From contig JBLHGU010000079.1 in the NCBI GenBank assembly GCA_047615875.1, positions 1 through 22,144 of the forward strand: a stretch of 22,144 nt of DNA, read 5' to 3'. Numbering within the stretch: the first letter of the stretch is position 1; each line of letters starts with the position of its first letter. The position numbers and the translations under genes were made by a program. The notes under the pieces are model-generated. The model did no database searches and was not told where the DNA came from. It was given only the letters and a program-made list of their open reading frames with translations. Below are positions 17,055-22,144 of the stretch, piece after piece. This stretch comes from JBLHGU01 sp047615875 (GTDB lineage Bacteria; Pseudomonadota; Gammaproteobacteria; Arenicellales; CAJQKF01).

Positions 17055-17747
17055 TTACGATGGATTTTTGTTTTCATTCATGCTGGTATAAATGGCCACG
17101 GCTTCAGTACGATTAGATACTTTTAGTTTTTTGAAAATGCCAGATACATGCAACTTAATTGTACCGGTTGATAGCCCCAATTCACCGGCTATGGCGTTAT
17201 TCGATTTGCCAGCCTTTAGAAGATCAAGTACCTGCAATTGTCGACGCGTAAGACCGCTTTCGTGAATAACACTGGGTGTTTTTTCCTTACTGTCCAGTGT
17301 GGCGTCACTTGGTCGTAAAACATGTGGCGGAACATAAATGCCGCCGTCCAGCACCAGGCGTATTGCACTGATGGTTACATTTGGAAATGATGTTTTGGGG
17401 ATATATCCCATAGCTCCCGCGGTTAGACAGCGTCTGATCGACTCGACATCTTCGGTAACCGACACAATAACGACCGGCACTTCAGGCCATGATTTGCAAA
17501 TGGCTTCTATACCGGCCACACCATCCATGCCTGGCATCATCAAATCCAGCAACAGTAAATCCACGCTGCCTGTTTGTGAAAGAATGTCAGTCACCTGATC
17601 GAGACTATTTGCTTGAAGTACCTCAGTGCCTGGCGTCGCCAAGTCGATCATCAACGCCAGACCGCCGCGTACCAGCGCGTGATCGTCGGCAATCACGATA
17701 CGTAAATTGGCCTGTTCTTCCTGGGTTCTGGTGTCGGTGATTGCCAT
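17055..17747 (-). CDS. NarL/LuxR-type response regulator
   Basis: The 230-residue cytoplasmic regulator has a receiver domain (about 14-135) with acidic pocket D21-D22, phospho-acceptor D68 in LLLLDLMMPGMDG, S96 and K118. A linker is followed by a LuxR-type helix-turn-helix (about 166-220: LTRRQLQVLDLLKAGKSNNA, then GTIKLHVSGIFKKLKVSNRTEAV). It is convergent with the hybrid kinase and divergent from the TorT-like binding-protein gene, sharing a 215-base upstream region with the latter. All catalytic residues of a working receiver are present. Likely targets are the two transport operons and itself. The kinase next door is the likeliest signal source, although that kinase carries its own receiver. 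Confidence 0.94.
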   Translation of the reverse strand: MAITDTRTQEEQANLRIVIADDHALVRGGLALMIDLATPGTEVLQANSLDQVTDILSQTGSVDLLLLDLMMPGMDGVAGIEAICKSWPEVPVVIVSVTEDVESIRRCLTAGAMGYIPKTSFPNVTISAIRLVLDGGIYVPPHVLRPSDATLDSKEKTPSVIHESGLTRRQLQVLDLLKAGKSNNAIAGELGLSTGTIKLHVSGIFKKLKVSNRTEAVAIYTSMNENKNPS

Positions 17748-17962
17748 GTCTAAAACGTTATTAAATCAATAAAAATATGGTTGAATAGTAGTCCGAGGCC
17801 TTGCGTGGGGTGGATACCTGTGCCTCAATGACAGCTTCGGATAAACTCCGAGTAGTTTACCGACACTTGGTGGGGAATTTCAATGCAGATAATTTGGTTT
17901 AGTAAATTATAAATATCAGTAGTTTCTGATTTTTATCACAGCAATACGAAGAGATCGATGAT
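17748..17962. promoter_or_regulatory. Divergent control region with two CTTG/GTGGGG blocks
   Basis: No gene lies here. Two similar blocks occur on the plus strand, CCTTGCGTGGGGTGG (17799-17813) and CACTTGGTGGGGAATTTC (17864-17881). Both resemble CCTTGTGGGGAGG in the leader of the first operon. A weak promoter is possible: TTGGTG (17867-17872), 17 bases, TAATTT (17890-17895). A short inverted repeat, TCGGA-5-TCCGA, lies between the two blocks. Confidence 0.4.
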
Positions 17963-19153
17963 GTGAACAGGTGTGTGCCACGGCTAGCGACCCGAACCAG
18001 ACTACTGATCGGCTGTATTGCCGTGCTACTTGGTTGGCCGGCATTTGCCGAGGATGCCAATTGGTGGCCTTCAGCCATAAATGTATACGACCCTGCCTGC
18101 ACCGATGGCGATGTTAATTGCTGGCTGGATCCGCGCAATCATTCGTCTAATCTAGAGTTGGTAGATTACGTACCACTCATGCCGGCAGAGGTTGCCAAAA
18201 AACATCACATTTGTGTTTCGTTTCCGCATATGAAGGATTCCTATTTTGCCGGAGTTGCCTACGGCATAATCACAGAAGGGCGGCGATTGGGGCAGAAGAT
18301 AACGTTGGTGGAGGCAGGTGGTTATACAAATCTTGAGCGACAGTTAAATCAAGTAGAGGATTGTATTGCTAATGGTGCGGAAGCCCTGGTTATAGCGCCT
18401 ATTTCGAGTGACGGCAATGCCAAGCAAATTGATGTGATGCGGGCTTACGGCATTCCGGTAGTGGTAATTATCACTGGCATTAATACGGCTGTAGATGCCA
18501 ATTCGTTGCAGAGTTTTTATAACATGGGTCATGTCTCCTGCAAGTGGATTGTTGATCAACCTCGCCGTAGCGCTGGAAAAGTGAAAGTTGTATGGTTTCC
18601 TGGGCCCCCTGGAGCGGGCTGGTCGGTTGCCGGTGACAAGGGCTGTCGGGCGGCAGTTAAAGATACTGACGTAGAGATTCTTGAGACACGCTGGGGTGAT
18701 ACGGGCAAAGTTATACAACTGGAACTGGTCGAAAATATCCTACAAACAATGACCTCCGGCGAAAATGTTGAGCTCGACTACATTGTTGGAACTGCCACCA
18801 CTATTGAAGGCGCAGTTGGCGCAATCCGTGAACGTGGCCTGCAAAAACAGATTAAGCTGGTAGCTTATTACTACACTCCGGGTATGCATATATTTCTAAA
18901 GCGTAAGGCCGTTGCTATGGCGCCGTCAGACCAAATGATTACCCAGGCACGTATTGCTATAGATCAAGCGGTGCGGTTGCTGGAGGGTAAAACTATGGCC
19001 ACTGGTGGACGTGCTGAGTTTAATAATACAGGTCGGGTAATTGAACATGCACAGCCGCCTTTTATCATCGTCACACCGGATACAGTGGCAGACTTTGATA
19101 CCTCTACGACTCTGGCACCGAAAGGCTGGAACCCGGAATTTTCCGTCGACTAA
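17963..19153 (+). CDS. TorT-like periplasmic binding protein of a CUT2 ABC importer
   Basis: This is a 396-residue binding protein with a signal peptide ending LLGWPAFA before EDANWWP. The start is GTG; it is the only start codon between the upstream in-frame stop and the signal peptide, with GAAGAG nine bases upstream. Sequence after the signal resembles TorT, the periplasmic partner of the TorS kinase: WWPSAINVYDP, then DYVPL, HICVSFPHMKDSYFAGVAYG, LVEAGGYTNLERQLNQVEDC and GAEALVIAPIS. Unlike TorT it is followed directly by an ABC ATPase and permease, so it probably serves transport. A double role in presenting solute to the neighbouring hybrid kinase is possible. Four Cys residues in the mature chain (CTDGDVNC, HICVSF and VEDC) could form disulfides. 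Confidence 0.9.
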   Translation: MNRCVPRLATRTRLLIGCIAVLLGWPAFAEDANWWPSAINVYDPACTDGDVNCWLDPRNHSSNLELVDYVPLMPAEVAKKHHICVSFPHMKDSYFAGVAYGIITEGRRLGQKITLVEAGGYTNLERQLNQVEDCIANGAEALVIAPISSDGNAKQIDVMRAYGIPVVVIITGINTAVDANSLQSFYNMGHVSCKWIVDQPRRSAGKVKVVWFPGPPGAGWSVAGDKGCRAAVKDTDVEILETRWGDTGKVIQLELVENILQTMTSGENVELDYIVGTATTIEGAVGAIRERGLQKQIKLVAYYYTPGMHIFLKRKAVAMAPSDQMITQARIAIDQAVRLLEGKTMATGGRAEFNNTGRVIEHAQPPFIIVTPDTVADFDTSTTLAPKGWNPEFSVD

Positions 19154-19204
19154 ACGGTGTTTAGTTGAAAAACAGACCAGATTCCATAGCGACCGACAGA
19201 TAGA

Positions 19205-20812
19205 TTGAAAATACGCCATAAAAAGTCCGACCAGATAGTTCCGCAGACAGCACCAGACACTCTGCCAGCTCGCACTGCCGTCGCTCAATTCAAACCTTTA
19301 TTACGCCTGGAAAATATGACCAAGCATTACCCTGGTACATTGGCGCTGGATGCGGTGAATCTTGATGTGCGGCCTGGTGAAGTACATGCACTGTTTGGTG
19401 AAAATGGTGCTGGAAAGTCCACCATCATTCAAATAATTGCCGGTGTTATAAAACCCACCTCCGGAAAGATTTATCTAAATGGCGAGGAGGTGATAATCGG
19501 CTCCGTTCAGCATGCACGGGAACTCGGTATAAGTGCTGTATTTCAGGAGTTTTCCCTAATCCCGCAGATGACTGTAGAAGAGAATCTATTTCTTGGCTCG
19601 GAAGAGATGATTGGGCCATTCCTTAGAAAAGCCAATTTGCACCTTCGGGCTGAAGAGGCCTTGGACAGGCTGGGGTTTGCGTTACCAACCGGCAAGAAAA
19701 TTATGCATCTTTCTCGTGCTGAGCAACAGATGGTGGAAATAGCCAAGGCTTTTCGTACTAAACCATCGATTATGATTCTTGATGAGCCGACTGCGTCACT
19801 AACCGAGCTTGAGGCTAATCAGTTGTATTTGATGATTGAGGTCCTTAAGCGTGAGGGTATTGGGGTTATTTACATATCCCATCGTGTTAATGAGATTTAT
19901 CGTATTAGCGATCGCATCACCATTTTACGTGATGGAAAGCACATTAAGACGGCGCCAGTCAGTGATATTGCCGAAGAGCAGTTAGTTGAATTAACTGTGG
20001 GTCGACATATCGACAAAGTGTTCCCACAGATAAACAGCCAGGCTGGTCGGATGTTGCTGGATGTGCGAAACCTTAATTTGGCTAATAAATACGTTAACGA
20101 TGTGTCGATTAATGTACGAGCGGGGGAAGTTGTCGGCATTGCCGGTCTGGTGGGATCCGGCAAATCCCAGATCGGCCGAGCATGTTTTGGCCTGAACAAA
20201 ATAACCAGTGGTCAAATTTCCTATCTGGATGATCAAGTTTACAATAATGATTTGCGAATTAATGACTTAACCCCGCGAGCCACGCTAGATCGAGGCATGT
20301 TGTATTTACCGTCCGATCGCCGTTCAGAGGGTCTGGTGATGATGCAAAGCGTCAGAGAAAATGTTTCGTTACCCTCGTTGAGTCTGGAGAAATTTTCTAG
20401 CGGACTATTTCTTAATCGGCAAAGTGAACGGAGTGTTGTCAGCGAGGTGGTGCAGCGTTTAGGACTTAACCCACACAGTATCGAACGGCCTCTAGAACAA
20501 TTGTCGGGCGGTAATCAACAGAAAGTACTGGTGGCAAAAAGTCTGGTTCGAGATGTCAAATTGTTTATTCTTGATGAACCGACCGTCGGTGTTGATATAG
20601 GTGCCAGAGCGTCGATTTATCGACTAATACAAGATGTCTGCGAAGCCGGTGCCGGCGTCTTGTTGATCTCATCGGACTTATCCGAAATTGTAAATCTTAC
20701 CCATCGAACCTATGTTATGCATCGTGGTGAGCTACGTGCAGAGCTTAGTCAGGATGATCTCGCTGAACAAACATTGCTAAATTACATCTTCGAGCAAAAG
20801 GTAGTCGCATAA
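19205..20812 (+). CDS. CUT2-type double-NBD ABC ATPase
   Basis: The 535-residue RbsA/MglA-type ATPase has intact NBD1: Walker A GENGAGKST (65-73), FQE (113-115), signature LSRAEQQ (169-175), Walker B ILDEPTASL (191-199) and the switch ISHR (224-227). NBD2 has P-loop GLVGSGKS (314-321), LSGGNQQK (433-440) and ILDEPTVGVD (455-464). All key residues are kept, unlike the ATPase of the other operon, and there is no C-terminal tag; it ends EQKVVA. The start is TTG, the only usual start codon after the in-frame stop at 19187 and well before the conserved region at about residue 33. Its ribosome site is weak. The gene follows the binding-protein gene by 51 bases and overlaps the permease gene by one base. 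Confidence 0.93.
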   Translation: MKIRHKKSDQIVPQTAPDTLPARTAVAQFKPLLRLENMTKHYPGTLALDAVNLDVRPGEVHALFGENGAGKSTIIQIIAGVIKPTSGKIYLNGEEVIIGSVQHARELGISAVFQEFSLIPQMTVEENLFLGSEEMIGPFLRKANLHLRAEEALDRLGFALPTGKKIMHLSRAEQQMVEIAKAFRTKPSIMILDEPTASLTELEANQLYLMIEVLKREGIGVIYISHRVNEIYRISDRITILRDGKHIKTAPVSDIAEEQLVELTVGRHIDKVFPQINSQAGRMLLDVRNLNLANKYVNDVSINVRAGEVVGIAGLVGSGKSQIGRACFGLNKITSGQISYLDDQVYNNDLRINDLTPRATLDRGMLYLPSDRRSEGLVMMQSVRENVSLPSLSLEKFSSGLFLNRQSERSVVSEVVQRLGLNPHSIERPLEQLSGGNQQKVLVAKSLVRDVKLFILDEPTVGVDIGARASIYRLIQDVCEAGAGVLLISSDLSEIVNLTHRTYVMHRGELRAELSQDDLAEQTLLNYIFEQKVVA

Positions 20813-21834
20813 TGACGCAACAGACTTTAAGTCCGCTGGCAAAGAGTAGACGTGTTGCCGCGATATTATTTATAAAAGGTGGGGTGTTGCCCTGGTTTCT
20901 GGGTATTGCAGTAGTCGGTTTTAGTATTTCAAGTGAGAACTTTCTTACTGAGCGAAACTTGTTTGGGGTGTCGCGGCAATCAACCTATCTGGTATTGGTC
21001 GCGATGGCGCAAATGGTGGTAATGCTCACCGCCGGGCTGGATCTTTCAGTTGGCGTTATGCTGGCAATGACATCGGTAGTTTCGTCTATGACCATGGTCT
21101 CACTGTGGTCTGGCTACGGTAGTGGCTGGGAAGCGGTCTTTATCGGCTGTTTGGCAGGCCTGGGTGCGAGCGTGGCGATTGGCGTTATCAACGGTGTGGG
21201 CGTAGCATTCTTTCGCGTTCCTCCCTTCGTAATGACATTGGCGATGTCGTCAGTTGTGTTTGGGTTGGCGCTCACAATCACCGGCGGTACGCCTATTTAC
21301 GGGGTGCCGGAATCATTCGCCAATATATTCGGTTATGGTGAATTGGCGGGTATTGCTGTGCCGGTATGGATTACAGCATTTTGTGTTTGCGTGATGTATG
21401 TTTTTATCCATTGGACACCAATGGGCCGTTATCTTTATGCTATTGGTGGCAATATTCGGGCCGCCGGACTTTCAGGTATCAATACGCGTTTATATCTGCT
21501 TAGTGCGTATGTGATTTCCTCAATAATCACTGGCATTGCGGCACTGCTTTTAACCGCACGACTGGAAAGTGGCGAATCTAATATTGGTGCAAATTATCCA
21601 CTGCTCTCAATCACCGCCTGTGCTATCGGTGGCGTGAGTCTTTTTGGTGGTGTTGGGCGTTTGTCAAATGTTGTTCTGGGAGCTATTTTTATCATTCTCA
21701 TTCAAAATGGCATGAATCTTCTGCGTATAAATTCCTACCTACAGATGGTGGTTATTGGTGTTCTGCTGGTAGTCGCTATTGTCGCTGACAATTATCGCCA
21801 AAAACTCATGCTTACCGCCGGTGAGCAAACTTAA
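20812..21834 (+). CDS. RbsC-type ABC permease, standard length
   Basis: This 340-residue inner-membrane permease of the BPD_transp_2 family has about eight to ten membrane segments. It shows the TAGLDLSVG loop (about 72-80), the FFRVPPFVMTLA segment, the YLYAIGGNIRAAGLSGIN cytoplasmic loop and the AIGGVSLFGGVG motif. Length is normal for ribose-type permeases, so it serves as an internal control showing how enlarged the two permeases of the other operon are. With a single permease gene, the transporter is probably a homodimer driven by the upstream ATPase. The start codon overlaps the ATPase stop (TAATG). Confidence 0.95.
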   Translation: MTQQTLSPLAKSRRVAAILFIKGGVLPWFLGIAVVGFSISSENFLTERNLFGVSRQSTYLVLVAMAQMVVMLTAGLDLSVGVMLAMTSVVSSMTMVSLWSGYGSGWEAVFIGCLAGLGASVAIGVINGVGVAFFRVPPFVMTLAMSSVVFGLALTITGGTPIYGVPESFANIFGYGELAGIAVPVWITAFCVCVMYVFIHWTPMGRYLYAIGGNIRAAGLSGINTRLYLLSAYVISSIITGIAALLLTARLESGESNIGANYPLLSITACAIGGVSLFGGVGRLSNVVLGAIFIILIQNGMNLLRINSYLQMVVIGVLLVVAIVADNYRQKLMLTAGEQT

Positions 21835-21876
21835 AAATATAACCATAAGTAATAGTAAATCTATTTATATAGACTA

Positions 21877-21906
21877 TTGACTAGGTGATATAGCAAATGA
21901 TATATA
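21877..21906 (+). promoter_or_regulatory. Second copy of the shared promoter/operator element
   Basis: TTGACT (21877-21882), 18 bases and TATATA (21901-21906) repeat the promoter geometry of the tagged operon. TTGACTAGGT and ATGATATATA are identical in both copies, and about 26 of 30 bases match overall. The inverted repeat is less perfect here. It points to the gene starting at 22097, giving a leader of about 180 bases. Confidence 0.65.
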
Positions 21907-22013
21907 TACTCACCCTTTGAGATCGGGGTGGTTGGTCTGCGTATGGCTACCCAGGTAGATTTTAGTCGTTTAAATGTTTTTAAATGACAATCCGATAGTC
22001 TCAAGGACCTAGT
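21880..22013 (+). promoter_or_regulatory. Nested inverted repeats, possible structured leader
   Basis: Three segments pair in nested order: ACTAGGT (21880-21886) with ACCTAGT (22007-22013); CCTTTGAGA (21914-21922) with TCTCAAGG (21999-22006), leaving one bulged T; and TCGG (21923-21926) with CCGA (21992-21995). Inside, GGGTGGTT and GGCTACCC can form another stem using G-U pairs. It matches no riboswitch I know. It could be a folded leader RNA or a remnant of a small mobile element. Confidence 0.35.
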
Positions 22014-22096
22014 TTACAATTTTGCCAACTTGTTCAATAAATTGGCGATATATAATTGAAATCATTACTAAATGCGAAGTCATAATCTGATATCTC

Positions 22097-22144
22097 ATGA
22101 ATGAAGCGCTATTACCTACCGATGTTGTAGGCGGCACCTTTTGG
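22097..22144 (+). CDS. Start of an unidentified gene, cut by the window edge
   Basis: An open frame from ATG 22097 runs off the window after 16 codons (MNEALLPTDVVGGTFW). The LLPTDVVG stretch resembles the N-terminus of cobalamin-independent methionine synthase (MetE-like, UROD/MetE fold) proteins, which often begin LLPT-x-VVGS. Sixteen residues are too few for a firm call. The ribosome site is weak. It lies downstream of the second shared promoter element, so it is probably co-regulated with the tagged operon. Confidence 0.45.
   Translation, partial: MNEALLPTDVVGGTFW

Noticed and set aside
17833..17853. TCGGA-5-TCCGA inverted repeat as an operator
   Set aside because: Arms of only five bases with no second copy found elsewhere in the window; too weak to call alone.

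Overview
The window looks like a chromosomal segment of a free-living Gram-negative heterotroph, most likely a proteobacterium and perhaps a gammaproteobacterium. The reasons are the two periplasmic binding-protein transport systems with Sec signal peptides, a DUF6164-like protein, and a hybrid histidine kinase of the HDLRQPLHA type. The taxonomic guess is an inference from gene types only. No rRNA, tRNA, CRISPR array, transposase or phage gene was found.

Layout. (1) Positions 1-192 hold the Asn-rich C-terminal piece of a formylglycine-generating-enzyme (FGE)-like C-type lectin fold. It is cut off upstream by an in-frame stop and resembles the template repeat of a diversity-generating retroelement. 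(2) 295-612 (+) is a small DUF6164-like membrane protein. (3) 654-2420 (-) is an AMP-forming acyl-CoA synthetase, divergent from (4) 2722-3102 (+), a small four-helix membrane protein rich in His. (5) 3126-14537 (-) is one tightly packed operon of seven genes, read from right to left: periplasmic binding protein, double-NBD ABC ATPase, a 198-aa protein of unknown family, HyuA-like, HyuB-like, and two RbsC-type permeases that are both unusually long. (6) 14903-16933 (+) is a hybrid sensor kinase and 17055-17747 (-) a NarL/LuxR-type response regulator. (7) 17963-21834 (+) is a second sugar-type (CUT2) ABC system: TorT-like binding protein, ATPase and permease. (8) 21877-22144 is a promoter-like element, a possible structured leader and the first 16 codons of another gene.

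Most notable observation. Three unrelated proteins of the seven-gene operon (HyuB-like enzyme, 198-aa protein, ABC ATPase) end in the same roughly 35-40 residue tail. It consists of a '[IV][KR]I[IV]D[FY]D' block, 12-14 variable residues, and a terminal '[ML]KI[KRS]YF(D)' block, preceded by a low-complexity linker. The 198-aa protein is otherwise disordered-looking and carries four degenerate 'D-x3-F-[ED]-x-[LI]' repeats. This suggests an undescribed C-terminal docking tag and a scaffold that could gather a hydantoinase/carboxylase-type enzyme at the cytoplasmic face of its own ABC importer. The two permeases, with extra domains of about 150 and 410 residues, and the divergent ATPase active sites fit a specialised rather than routine importer.

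Regulation. The promoter of the tagged operon contains a perfect 10-bp-arm inverted repeat. About 26 of 30 bases of this promoter recur in the same orientation relative to the next gene at 21877-21906, so the tagged operon and the gene at the right edge are probably co-regulated. The response regulator or sensor kinase encoded between the two transport systems is the natural candidate regulator. The transported substrate cannot be told from sequence alone.
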